Assembly: GCF_049446075.1 (NCBI RefSeq)
Contig: NZ_JBMSEB010000001.1
Coordinates: 1,860,001 to 1,924,000 of the forward strand
Direction of reading: 5' to 3'
Length of the DNA stretch: 64,000 bases
Origin: Humibacter sp049446075
GTDB taxonomy: Bacteria; Actinomycetota; Actinomycetes; Actinomycetales; Microbacteriaceae
Under the pieces are notes generated by a model. The model worked only from the letters and a program-made list of their open reading frames with translations, was not told where the DNA came from and searched no databases. Of this stretch, positions 1-7,416 are shown piece by piece; the stretch's first letter is position 1; each line of letters begins with the position of its first letter. Made by a program: the position numbers and the translations under genes.

Positions 1-1097
1 ACCGTGAAGCCGTTCGCCTCGGCCGTCGCCTCGTCGGTCATTGCACCGTTGTACCGGTCGCCCGTGGCGGCGTCGACGATCTCAAAGTGCTGCGTTCGTA
101 GCACGAGGCCTGTCAGCACACCGCGACGCACATCGGCGTACCTCGTCTCCGGCGGCATCATCTCGATCAGGTCGACCGCCGCACGCACGAAGACGGGCGG
201 CGCCGAGACTGCCTGAACCTCGTGCGTGTGAGCGATCGACGTTGAGAGCGTGATGCCGCTACCGACCGCAGCGAGCGGGCGAAGCATGTCGAGGAGACGA
301 TTGCGCGTCTTCGACGAGTGGCGCTTCAGCTCGGAGAGAACTGTGGGCCCCTCGCCGGTCGCGACCGCCTCGACGAACGACGAGAGCCGGGAGAACACGT
401 CGGACGTGAGTTCGGTCGCCTCGACCATGCCCACCGAGTCGATAGCCATCACTATGACGAACGACGCCGCCTGCAACTCGACAACGGACACGCTCAGCTC
501 GCGCGCGACGGGCGACTGACTCTTGCCGACATACTCACGGGCAAGAGAAACGATCGCGCCGTCGATCGCCACCTGGAGTTCACCGGCGTTCCGCGCCGGG
601 AACTCGGTGCTGTGCTTTCCCTCGTGCTCGATCTCCACAGCGAACAGCGTCCGCGACTGTGCATGAGACAGCGCGACGAGCTTCGACGGCTCGTACGCCT
701 CAACGGTAGCCGTCGGCAGCGACAGGCGCGCGCTCTCGGTTGGCAACCAACTCGGCGGGAGGTCAGCGCCGCTCGTCGGCGTGATCGTCGGCACGGCCTC
801 GTCGTCGTCGTTCCACGTCCAGTCGATACGGAACAGCGAACCACGCGGTGCGCCCGCGAAAACCTCGCGGAATGGCACGATTCCCGAGCGCATCGCCCTG
901 AAGCGAGCGCCGTTGAGAGCGACGCCGAGCGTCACGAGGTCGCCCGTCTCTTCGTCCTCGTTCACCGTGTTCACGACGTAGTACAGGTCGGGCCAATCGA
1001 TGGAACGCATGGCGAACGTACGGCGGCCGTCGTAGTAGACGTACGTTTCGACATGCTCGAAGGGGGTGCCGACGAGATCAAGCGACTCGAAGTCCAT
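1..1097 (-). CDS. Hypothetical protein, DUF6575-like (partial, 3' end outside window)
   Basis: An open frame of about 365 codons begins at ATG 1097 and runs off the left edge without a stop. The N-terminal part (residues 1-90) has the pattern LDL...YVYYDGRRTF...LYYVV...SGIVPFREVF, which I recall from DUF6575 proteins of unknown function; that resemblance is from memory. The middle, around residues 150-250, is helical and Ala/Val-rich, and no catalytic motif or membrane segment is visible. The start overlaps the upstream gene's stop as TGATG, so the two are probably translationally coupled. The last visible residues near position 1 still read as normal coding, so the protein is longer than what is seen. 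Function unknown. Confidence 0.7.
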   Translation of the reverse strand, partial: MDFESLDLVGTPFEHVETYVYYDGRRTFAMRSIDWPDLYYVVNTVNEDEETGDLVTLGVALNGARFRAMRSGIVPFREVFAGAPRGSLFRIDWTWNDDDEAVPTITPTSGADLPPSWLPTESARLSLPTATVEAYEPSKLVALSHAQSRTLFAVEIEHEGKHSTEFPARNAGELQVAIDGAIVSLAREYVGKSQSPVARELSVSVVELQAASFVIVMAIDSVGMVEATELTSDVFSRLSSFVEAVATGEGPTVLSELKRHSSKTRNRLLDMLRPLAAVGSGITLSTSIAHTHEVQAVSAPPVFVRAAVDLIEMMPPETRYADVRRGVLTGLVLRTQHFEIVDAATGDRYNGAMTDEATAEANGFT

Positions 1098-1504
1098 CAG
1101 GCCGCCTCCTCCCGCGCTTCGAGGATGACGACGCCTACCGGCGCGAGGTCGTAGGGGTTCGTCCACCAGTCGTGGTGGCTCTTGCCGATCTCGACCGGAG
1201 TGTGAAGCAGGTCGCCGTCGGATTCGCCGATCGTAATCTCGGCCACCGACTTCGAGCGCACCCAGGAGGAGAACTCAGCGGCGGCGTGCACGTCGTCGAG
1301 GTTCGCGAACATCGACAGGCCGTGTGCCTCGGGCAGTTCGAGCCTTCTGTAAAGCGGGCCGCCACGCGTCTCGTAAGGACGCATCCACGACGCCGCGGTC
1401 GTCTCGTCGCCCGACCTAAGGGTGCGCTGAGCAAGCCGATAATACGTCCCCGGCTTTGGGGCGGCTTCGACTGGCGGGCACTTTGGCGGGAACTCAACCG
1501 GCAT
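1097..1504 (-). CDS. Hypothetical protein upstream of and coupled to the DUF6575-like gene
   Basis: 135 aa from ATG 1504. Visible features are a Pro-rich N-terminus (PPKCPPVEAAPKPG), a central GLSMFANLDDVHAA stretch and a C-terminal SHHDWWTNPYD segment followed by a hydrophobic strand (LAPVGVVIL). No known family is recognised. The stop overlaps the next gene's start (TGATG), so they form a two-gene unit. The start is uncertain: on the same strand, 1595-1505 encodes in another frame a protein-like stretch with GC-rich third positions (includes WHNDVEELAWLANLPDDF) that would join this frame if one base were gained or lost near 1500. Either the native N-terminus is upstream and frameshifted, or this ATG is the true start. 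Confidence 0.6.
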   Translation of the reverse strand: MPVEFPPKCPPVEAAPKPGTYYRLAQRTLRSGDETTAASWMRPYETRGGPLYRRLELPEAHGLSMFANLDDVHAAAEFSSWVRSKSVAEITIGESDGDLLHTPVEIGKSHHDWWTNPYDLAPVGVVILEAREEAA

Positions 1505-1595
1505 CCCGTGAAGTAAACCACGCGGGCGAAGTCATCCGGGAGGTTTGCGAGCCAGGCGAGTTCCTCAACGTCGTTGTGCCACCGGTTCGACACCG
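1505..1595 (-). pseudogene. Coding-like 5' segment, out of frame with the 135-aa gene
   Basis: From GTG 1595 the minus strand reads about 30 codons with a protein-like composition (N-terminal VSNRWHNDVEELAW, ending DDFARVVYFTG) and mostly G or C at third positions. It then shifts frame into the 135-aa protein. This suggests the true N-terminal part of that gene, separated by a frameshift or sequencing error near position 1500. A separate short gene is less likely, since no stop falls at the junction. Confidence 0.35.
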
Positions 1596-1849
1596 GCCGC
1601 AGGATTCCCTCACTACTCGACGGGGCCGGGCGATCCCGTCGTGCCGGCACGCGGCCGAGGTCGTTCGCGCATTGCCCGATTGTGGAGTCCAGTCGCGTAC
1701 GCCTTAACGCTCGCAGGCGACCCGCCTCTCGCCAGTAGTGCCCGGATATGGGTCCGCTTGCGCGCCGCGCCGATGTCGGCTATTCCGAGTGGTGGTCGGG
1801 GTGTGCGCACCAAACAGTTGCCGGACCGTCTTGTGAGGATGGAGTGTCA

Positions 1850-2059
1850 GTGCGTGCTGCTGGAATAGTCTGTTTCGTCGTCGGACCCGTGATCTTCGTC
1901 GTCGGATCGTTGGCCTACGCACTCGAAGGTTCGCGCCCCAACTCGTTCCTGCTCGCAGCGATCTCAGTTCCGGTCGTCATGCTTGGATCCTTCTTGACCC
2001 TGAGGGCTGCCAGCATTCGCCATGGCACGGATTCTCGTGATCCGAGAGATGGGAGCTGA
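1850..2059 (+). CDS. Small two-helix membrane protein
   Basis: 69 aa from GTG 1850, chosen because GGAG lies five bases upstream; GTG 1844 is an in-frame alternative. Two hydrophobic segments are visible: residues about 4-21 (GIVCFVVGPVIFVVGSLAYA) and about 29-48 (FLLAAISVPVVMLGSFLTL), joined by a short polar loop, with a charged C-terminal tail (RHGTDSRDPRDGS). No family recognised. It precedes another small two-helix protein on the same strand, 176 bases downstream, so the two may serve a common membrane role, but nothing shows what that is. Confidence 0.6.
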   Translation: MRAAGIVCFVVGPVIFVVGSLAYALEGSRPNSFLLAAISVPVVMLGSFLTLRAASIRHGTDSRDPRDGS

Positions 2060-2235
2060 GATAATTCCTTGGGCGGCACGGACGGCAATCTCGAATGCGC
2101 ATGCAGCGGGATCGGCTTCCCCGACTCAGCCTTCTCCTGATCCCATGAGGGACCGGCATTCGGTCCACGATCCGGCCCCTGATGCTCACGCCATGTGGAT
2201 ATCGCAAACCTTAGACTTGGCGCCGGAGGGTGACG

Positions 2236-2472
2236 GTGACTGCAGGTGTGACTAGTGGGCTGACCGTGACCGTTATCGCGGTCATGGTGCTCATCATTCT
2301 GGACGTCTGGGTCTACCTCGACGCGCGTTCGCATACTCGCCAGAATGAGCCGGTTGCTGTGCAGCTCGGGGGCTTCACGATTGACGCACCGCGAGTCTGG
2401 GTCGCGTTCTGCGTTGTTCTGTTCGTGATCTTCTTTCCGCTGTACTTGGTGGCTCGCCGCGCATCACAATGA
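2236..2472 (+). CDS. Small two-helix membrane protein
   Basis: 78 aa. GTG 2236 is preferred over GTG 2230 because GGAGG (2225-2229) would abut the earlier codon but sits six bases from the later one. Hydrophobic segments are near the N-terminus (TVTVIAVMVLIILDVWVYL) and the C-terminus (VWVAFCVVLFVIFFPLYLV), separated by about 27 polar residues containing DARSHTRQNEP. This looks like a generic small integral membrane protein of unknown function. The stop lies about 100 bases before the antitoxin start at 2574. Confidence 0.65.
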   Translation: MTAGVTSGLTVTVIAVMVLIILDVWVYLDARSHTRQNEPVAVQLGGFTIDAPRVWVAFCVVLFVIFFPLYLVARRASQ

Positions 2473-2573
2473 CGCCCGCGAGCGGATCCTCAATTGAAGC
2501 GTTTGTCGCGCCAGCACGGGCACGACAAGGTGCGACCGTGCAAACGGCGGGCGTCTCGCCTTACACTCGTGGC

Positions 2574-2822
2574 ATGACTGCGAAGCTTGCCGAGTACATC
2601 GAGGCGGGGAAGTCGCTCGACACCACCGAGCGCCTCGAAGCTGCTCGCCAGCTTCTGCTCAGCGTAGATTTCGACGACGCCGAACAAGGTGAGATGGACC
2701 AGGCATGGGACGAGGTCATCGACCGACGGGTGAGCGAAGTCGTGAGTGGAACGGCGAGGCTGGTCGACGGACGCACGGCACACGCGCAGATCCGCGCTGA
2801 GATCGCAGCACGTCGCAAGTGA
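2574..2822 (+). CDS. Addiction-module antitoxin (unstable antitoxin family, ParE/RelE partner)
   Basis: 82 aa, acidic and helical. The pattern ERLEAARQLLLSV, then EMDQAWDEVIDRRVSEVVSG, fits the short 'addiction module component' antitoxins (Unstab_antitox family) that neutralise ParE/RelE toxins and repress their own promoter. The ATG start follows TACACT, a possible -10 element (2562-2567). The stop at 2822 overlaps the toxin start (GTGA at 2819-2822), the usual coupled arrangement. The antitoxin frame is intact while its partner toxin is frameshifted, so it may persist without a functional toxin. Confidence 0.75.
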   Translation: MTAKLAEYIEAGKSLDTTERLEAARQLLLSVDFDDAEQGEMDQAWDEVIDRRVSEVVSGTARLVDGRTAHAQIRAEIAARRK

Positions 2823-3135
2823 CGCGCGGCTGGCGCGAACACGCCGAAGCGTTCGACGAGTACCGGGCAGCCGCGCTTTGTATGACGATCGCAACGAAGG
2901 CCTGGGCGACGCTTTCATGGATGCCGCCGATGCTGCAGTAGAGAGCATCCTCGATCCCGCCATCAAGTGGGGCTTCTATAGAGGTCGGAAATACTCACCG
3001 CAGATCTACTCGCGCAGCGTCGCCGGGTTCCCCTTCGACGTGATCTACGTCGATCTCGGTGAAGAGATAGTCATCATCGCCTACGCCCATGAGAAGCGCC
3101 GACCGGGCTATTGGACCGGGCGCCTCAAGGACTGA
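2819..3135 (+). pseudogene. ParE/RelE-family toxin, frameshifted
   Basis: From GTG 2819 the frame reads VTRGWREHAEAFDEYRAAAL, then breaks at about 2880. In the next frame it continues YDDRNEGLGDAFMDAAD to KRRPGYWTGRLKD and ends at 3135. Joining them with one added base gives the family pattern W..EA...Y..AA.WY....GLG..F, then FPF.V.Y......II.AYAHEKRRP.YW..R, typical of ParE/RelE mRNA interferase or gyrase toxins of about 105 aa. As written the toxin would end early in the first frame. The defect is either a real single-base loss (CTTTG-TATGAC) or a sequencing error. It overlaps the antitoxin stop. Confidence 0.75.
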
Positions 3136-3547
3136 CGCACGCCGCCCGGCGGTCACGCCGTGTCGCGTTTGCCCACATTTTGCCCACACTCCAGCGAAAA
3201 CGAACGCGATCGCAGTGATAGCACGACATTCAAAATCCGCGTAATTCCGCGGAAGTTGGCCCAATTGCGCGACCCGGTAGGGCCACTGGAGCCGACTGAA
3301 AATCGAAAGGTCAGCGGATTGATGCCGTCGAACCCACCATCAAGACTCCCGACCCCACTGGCGGGTTATCAGTGAGACGTTAGTTGCTCCCCGCGCCGGT
3401 GATAAGGCAGTGCCTCATACGAGCGTCTAGATAGGATCGACGCGTACCTCGAGGGGAAGACAATCGCATGGGCAGACGACCTTGGGCCGCAGGTGGGGCC
3501 AATCCCGGGGTAGGAATCACCCGAGTCGACCAGTTCACCCGTATCCG
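3136..3547 (+). other. Intergenic region, 412 bp, no gene seen
   Basis: No frame here has coding character. It begins with a near-direct repeat (TTTGCCCACA and TTTTGCCCACA at about 3169-3189), is less GC-rich than its surroundings around 3180-3260, and leads to the receiver-domain gene. No tRNA, integrase or terminator was found. Confidence 0.5.
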
Positions 3548-3931
3548 GTGAGCCCAGCTGCCGGCCGGCGGGCGGTCGTCATTGAAGACGACGACGATCT
3601 CCGCGACATGATCTCCACGGTGCTCGAACGCGCCGGTCTCTCCGTGGTGACAGCACCAAACGGGCTCGACGGCCTCGCGGCGGTGCGCGCCACCGATCCG
3701 GTAGTCATCACCGTCGACCTTAAGATGCCCGGCATCAGCGGGCTCGAGACCATCACACGGATTCGCGACATCAGTGATGCGCTGATTGTGGTGCTGTCCG
3801 CGATGACGGCCCAGAACGACGAGGACGAGAGCCTGCAAGCCGGAGCCGACGTCTTCATCCTCAAGCCATTCCACACGCGGCAGCTCCAGGAACGCGTCGA
3901 CCAACGACTCAGCGACCTGGACCAGGACTGA
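3548..3931 (+). CDS. Stand-alone response-regulator receiver protein
   Basis: 127 aa with a single CheY-like receiver domain and no output domain. Seen directly: acidic cluster VIEDDDD near residues 9-15, phospho-acceptor Asp in ITVDLKMPGISG, Ser in VVLSAMT, and the conserved Lys-Pro in FILKPFH. The GTG at 3548 is preferred because the domain begins just after it; upstream codons (RPVHPYP) look non-coding. No sensor kinase lies beside it, so it is an orphan receiver that could relay signals by protein contact. The window's kinase at 43.5 kb has its own regulator, so it is not an obvious partner. Confidence 0.8.
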   Translation: MSPAAGRRAVVIEDDDDLRDMISTVLERAGLSVVTAPNGLDGLAAVRATDPVVITVDLKMPGISGLETITRIRDISDALIVVLSAMTAQNDEDESLQAGADVFILKPFHTRQLQERVDQRLSDLDQD

Positions 3932-4018
3932 CCCGGAACCCGTAAGGATCGGGCTCGAATATCCCGCTACGCCCTGCCGCTCTTGGCCGCACTCAAGCGG
4001 GCTAGGCTCGCCCACACC

Positions 4019-4774
4019 ATGGGTACGTATAGGTTCGCCGGCCGCGACGGCGTGGAATTGGCGTGGACCGAGATCGGCGCCGGCCGAACGCTCGTTTTCC
4101 TGCCCGGCTTCGGCGGGGCAGGCTCGCGTCTGCTTGAGTACGACCCGGTTCTCACCCTTGCCGAGCATGGGTACCGCGTCGTTGTTCCGGACTCGCGTGG
4201 CTGCGGAAGCAGCGGCAAACCGGATGGTCCTTCCGGGTATCCGTCAGACGTGCTTGCCGACGATGGCTTCGCCCTCATCGAACATCTCGGACTCGGCGAT
4301 CGAGACTATGACCTCGCCGGATATTCACTCGGTGCACGCATCGTCGTCAGGATGCTCGCACGGGGCGCGCAGCCCGGGCACGCCATCGTGGCTGGACAGG
4401 GATTGGCGAAGGTGACCGGCCCGCAACAGAGTGGGACGAATCACCGAGTCCTCACCGCCCTTGCCAGGGGAGTCGCGATCGAGCCCGGGTCGACGGATGC
4501 GCGGATAGCCGAGGCGCTCTCGCGCGGCGGCACGGAGCCCCGGACGCTGCTGTACCTGTTGAATTCACTGGTCTCGACCCCTGAGGCCGCCCTGGCACAG
4601 ATTGCTGTCCCGACGCGTGTCGCGATCGGTGATCGGGACGAACGCTCCGAAGCCGATCAGCTGGCGTCGCTCTTGCAGAACGGGCGGTACGTCTCCGTTC
4701 CGGGCGATCACGGCAGCGCTCTGGTATCGCCCGAACTGGCCAACGCAATCGTCGAGTTCCTCGCCGCGCGCTGA
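4019..4774 (+). CDS. Alpha/beta hydrolase
   Basis: 251 aa, single alpha/beta-hydrolase domain. Catalytic features visible: oxyanion region LPGFGGAGSRLLEYD, nucleophile elbow GYSLGA (Ser near residue 105), acid loop GDRDER and the final His in PGDHGSAL. The N-terminus (GRDGVELAWTEIGAG) matches the proline-iminopeptidase, epoxide hydrolase and esterase group, but the substrate cannot be read from sequence. ATG 4019 is chosen over ATG 3983 because family homology begins there. It is transcribed alone between the receiver gene and the convergent DUF1003 gene. Confidence 0.85.
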   Translation: MGTYRFAGRDGVELAWTEIGAGRTLVFLPGFGGAGSRLLEYDPVLTLAEHGYRVVVPDSRGCGSSGKPDGPSGYPSDVLADDGFALIEHLGLGDRDYDLAGYSLGARIVVRMLARGAQPGHAIVAGQGLAKVTGPQQSGTNHRVLTALARGVAIEPGSTDARIAEALSRGGTEPRTLLYLLNSLVSTPEAALAQIAVPTRVAIGDRDERSEADQLASLLQNGRYVSVPGDHGSALVSPELANAIVEFLAAR

Positions 4775-4843
4775 CATCCGGGTGCCAAAACCGCACGTGA
4801 ACCGATCCGATTACGTCCCTAGCGCTGACGGAAACCGCCGCCC

Positions 4844-5350
4844 TCACACCACGGGCGTGTCACCTACGGCTGTTGCCTGCTGCGCCAGAACATCGGCGAG
4901 TACCCGTGCGTGGATCTCTTCGGTGAGGGTGTGGATCAGCCGAGTGAGCTCGGTGTTCTCCTTGAGCAGCGATCCCTGCTCCTGATAATCGCGGTCGGCC
5001 TTTGCCTGTTGGAAGGCCGCCTGACGGTTTTGTCCGATCATCACGAACGTTGATAGGAAGATCGCCTCCAGCGAGACGATGAGGGTCAACGTGGGCCACG
5101 GCGACTTCTCGAGCACGAGCATCCATACCGCGAACAACAGAATGTGCAGATAGACGAACCACATCGAGCCGGCGAAGGCCGTGATCGCGTCGGCGACGCG
5201 CAGCTGGATGCTTGCGGCGCGACGTTCCGCCTCGGCCCGCACAGTCGGATGGAGTGACCCGAGATCGGACTTCTTCAGCAGGATCCTTGGGCGCAAGTGC
5301 GGCACCGGATGCTTGGGGGCGACAGTGGTGGCGTCGGCAGCGTTGGTCAT
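4844..5350 (-). CDS. DUF1003 family membrane protein
   Basis: 168 aa. The order of features is that of DUF1003: a polar N-terminus, RVADAITAFAGSMWFVYLH opening the first membrane segment, a second segment (LTLIVSLEAIFLSTFVMIGQNRQ) and a charged coiled-coil tail (QQAKADRDYQEQGSLLKEN...IHTLTEEIHARV). The hallmark GSMWF and QNRQ motifs are both present. Molecular function of the family is unknown; it is a predicted inner-membrane protein with a cytoplasmic helical tail. Convergent with the alpha/beta hydrolase gene. Confidence 0.88.
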   Translation of the reverse strand: MTNAADATTVAPKHPVPHLRPRILLKKSDLGSLHPTVRAEAERRAASIQLRVADAITAFAGSMWFVYLHILLFAVWMLVLEKSPWPTLTLIVSLEAIFLSTFVMIGQNRQAAFQQAKADRDYQEQGSLLKENTELTRLIHTLTEEIHARVLADVLAQQATAVGDTPVV

Positions 5351-5402
5351 GTGATTTCTCCGAGGTTAGAGGCCGGCCGATCCAGCCGGATTAGGACTGA
5401 GA

Positions 5403-5543
5403 CTAGAGTCCGCCCTCAAGCGCGACGATCAAACTGAGATGGTGCTCAGACTCCCCGGGCGGCTCCTGCCCGACCGCCAGACTCGCCACGGTCGACTCGA
5501 CGATGAACGCCGGACCGCTGGTCCACGTTGAGCGTGAGGAGTC
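5403..5543 (-). pseudogene. Coding-like tail in frame after the MarR stop codon
   Basis: Immediately after the TAA of the MarR gene, the same frame stays open for 46 codons to TAG 5403-5405, encoding a protein-like stretch (SGPAFIVESTVASLAVGQEP, ending SLIVALEGGL) with mainly G/C third positions. No start codon or ribosome site opens it. It looks like the end of a decayed gene or of a longer ancestral protein. Readthrough of the MarR stop is possible but not indicated. No family recognised. Confidence 0.3.
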
Positions 5544-6002
5544 TTAGAAGTCGACTGGCGTATGTGTCCACGGTCTTGAGCCGTGGTTGGCATTTGCCAG
5601 CGTTTCAAGGGTCACGTTCACGTCGTGATCACCGGCGCGTTGGCGCCACTCTTGAACGAGGTCCGAAAGGATCTCGCCGGACATGGCGAGCATTCGAAGT
5701 CCCTTTGCGGATGGTGTGACGATTTGTTCACGACGATCGTTCGGGTTCCGGATTCGCTTGGCGAAGTCGGCTGCTTCAAGGCCCTGGATGGTTCTGGCTG
5801 CCGCCTGTTTGGACACGCCGAGGCGCTGAGCGAGCTCTATGCCGGTACATCCTTCACCCATCGCCTGCATCGCCAGCCCCTGCGCGGCTGTGACGTTGGA
5901 AAAGCCGACCGCGGCCAGACGGCGGTGTAGTTCATCAACCATTCCACGAAAGGTCGCGAGCAGGAGGAACGGAGCCGCATTGTCTGGAACACTGCTCGCC
6001 AC
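5544..6002 (-). CDS. MarR-family transcriptional regulator
   Basis: 152 aa from GTG 6002. The winged helix-turn-helix is clear: GCTGIELAQRLGVSKQAAAR as the HTH, then RTIQGLEAADFAKRIRNPND with RREQIVTPSAKG as recognition helix and wing (residues 45-105). N- and C-terminal helices would dimerise. It is divergent from a cupin gene, and two copies of the palindrome GTCAA-N5-TTGAC lie in the shared gap at 6023-6037 and 6061-6075, so it most likely represses both promoters and releases them on binding a small ligand. Confidence 0.88.
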   Translation of the reverse strand: MASSVPDNAAPFLLLATFRGMVDELHRRLAAVGFSNVTAAQGLAMQAMGEGCTGIELAQRLGVSKQAAARTIQGLEAADFAKRIRNPNDRREQIVTPSAKGLRMLAMSGEILSDLVQEWRQRAGDHDVNVTLETLANANHGSRPWTHTPVDF

Positions 6003-6022
6003 GTCACCCAGACTACCAAACA

Positions 6023-6037
6023 GTCAACATGATTGAC
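6023..6037 (+). promoter_or_regulatory. Probable MarR operator, copy 1
   Basis: GTCAACATGATTGAC, an inverted repeat GTCAA-N5-TTGAC, lies 21 bases upstream of the MarR start. Its twin lies 38 bases away, in the same orientation and extended by the shared flanks A...CGA. Confidence 0.75.
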
Positions 6038-6060
6038 CGAGGTCGGTATCGTCTCCTATA

Positions 6061-6075
6061 GTCAACATCGTTGAC
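6061..6075 (+). promoter_or_regulatory. Probable MarR operator, copy 2
   Basis: GTCAACATCGTTGAC, the second copy of the GTCAA-N5-TTGAC palindrome, lies just before the cupin ribosome site (AGGAG at 6080-6084) and directly after TATA of TCCTATA. Binding here would block the cupin promoter and leader. Confidence 0.75.
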
Positions 6076-6089
6076 CGATAGGAGATCTC

Positions 6090-6467
6090 ATGATCCGAAC
6101 GTCCGCGGAATCCGCCGATTCATTCACCGCGCACGACGTGGTTTTCCACTCGCACGTGCGCTCACAGCTGGGCTCGCGTCAGCTCGCCGCATGGCGCGCG
6201 GACTTCGTTCCCAACACGGCAGGGCGACCGCACCGCATGTCAGCAGAGGAGGTCTTCCACGTTCTCGCGGGAGAAATCACCACAGAGGTCGATGGGTACA
6301 CGGCGCTACTCAGGGCAGGCGAGACAATCGCAGTACCGGCAGGATCGCTCTTCTGCGCGAGCAATCTATCGGGCAGGCCGGCTTCTGCATGGGTGGTGAC
6401 TCCTGTGGGAATGACGGTGACGATGGAAGACGACTCGTCCTTCATGGCTCCACCGTGGGCCCAGTAG
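6090..6467 (+). CDS. Cupin-domain protein
   Basis: 125 aa, one small beta-barrel cupin. Motif 1 is degenerate but present (NTAGRPHRMSAEEVFHVLAGEI: His, Glu and His ligand positions), followed by the second motif region (LRAGETIAVPAGSLFCASN). Proteins of this size bind a metal or small molecule and act as isomerases, dioxygenases or sensors; the substrate is not identifiable. ATG 6090 has AGGAG six bases upstream. The divergent MarR gene and the two operators between them show that it is the regulator's likely target. Confidence 0.82.
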   Translation: MIRTSAESADSFTAHDVVFHSHVRSQLGSRQLAAWRADFVPNTAGRPHRMSAEEVFHVLAGEITTEVDGYTALLRAGETIAVPAGSLFCASNLSGRPASAWVVTPVGMTVTMEDDSSFMAPPWAQ

Positions 6468-6568
6468 AAGCCACGACTCGGGACGAGCGAAAGCGACGAT
6501 CGGTCTCAGGTCTATCTGTCCTGGAGGTGCAGCCGGCCCCTGTCGCTGGCGACGCTTACCATGCCGGT

Positions 6569-7408
6569 GTGGCGGAACCGGTGGATCAGTGGTGGGCGAG
6601 GCGCCAGTTCTCGCGCGGCACCGACGTGCCCTATCCGGTCGGAACGTATCGGGAGGCGTGGGCTTCGTTTCCTGCGTTGATCAGGCAGTATCATCCTGAC
6701 CTGAACCAGGGGTTCACTCTCTCGCAGATCCCGCCCGCGGCAGAGGTTCTGCTGCAGTGGCAGTGCGAGGCTGGCCACATCTTCGTGGCGACGCCTGCGG
6801 AGCAGCGCGAGCGGCCCGGGCAGCGGCGCAGGCGTTCGGCGTGGTGTCCCGAATGCACACGGCTGGCGCTCTCGCGCCCCAATCCACGGCTGAGCGTGGT
6901 TGAGGATGGGCCACGACCTGCGCGACCACCCCGGCCGGCGCGGAGGATCTGCGACAAGACGCCGGCGCTGCCCGTCGGAACCGCGTTCCTAAGTGTGTGC
7001 GCTCCGAAGCCGGCATCCGCGGTCGAGGCGGAGCTGCGTGCGGGGCTCGAATCGCGACTCGCCTTCACGGCGGGGCTGAACGCCATCCGCATCGGCCGCC
7101 CGTTCTTCGACCACCTCGAGGTGTGGCCCGACATCTTGCTGCCCGAACTGCAGGTCGCGGTGGAATACGACAGCACCGGACGGCACGGGCTCGAGCATGT
7201 CGGCAAACGACAGAGGGTCGACGAGCGCAAGGACCGCGCAGTGCGCTCGACCGGCTGGGAGGTGGTGCGCATCCGAACCGGCCGACTTCCTGCCCTTGGA
7301 CCGCATGACATCGTCGCGTCGGGTCTGACGAAGAAGACGTACGAGCGGATCATCGACGAACTCCGCGAGATCCGCGGCCAGCTGTTCGTCGACGCCTACC
7401 TGCGTTGA
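6569..7408 (+). CDS. Zinc-ribbon protein with Vsr/DUF559-like C-terminal domain
   Basis: 279 aa from GTG 6569. Residues about 5-105 carry WWARRQFSRGT, then QWQCEAGHIF with WCPECTR, giving a four-Cys zinc ribbon of the DUF4379 type (W.C..GH...CP.C). The C-terminal half (residues 150-260) includes ESRLAF, DHLEVWPDILLPELQVAVEYDS and WEVVRIRTGRLP, the fold pattern of Vsr-like/DUF559 PD-(D/E)xK endonucleases. DNA cleavage or repair is therefore plausible but unproven. TACCAT at 6557-6562 sits six bases before the GTG, consistent with a leaderless transcript. The stop is 8 bases from the convergent dinB stop. Confidence 0.72.
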   Translation: MAEPVDQWWARRQFSRGTDVPYPVGTYREAWASFPALIRQYHPDLNQGFTLSQIPPAAEVLLQWQCEAGHIFVATPAEQRERPGQRRRRSAWCPECTRLALSRPNPRLSVVEDGPRPARPPRPARRICDKTPALPVGTAFLSVCAPKPASAVEAELRAGLESRLAFTAGLNAIRIGRPFFDHLEVWPDILLPELQVAVEYDSTGRHGLEHVGKRQRVDERKDRAVRSTGWEVVRIRTGRLPALGPHDIVASGLTKKTYERIIDELREIRGQLFVDAYLR

Positions 7409-7416
7409 CGCGACGG

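Noticed and set aside
318..1154. 278-codon plus-strand open frame
   Set aside because: It is antisense to the DUF6575-like gene; composition is Arg-rich and lacks protein-like pattern, whereas the minus frame reads as a normal protein.
3169..3264. Minus-strand stretch reading VWAKCGQTRHG, reminiscent of integrase tails
   Set aside because: No integrase core, tRNA or attachment repeat lies nearby, so there is no support for an integrated element end.
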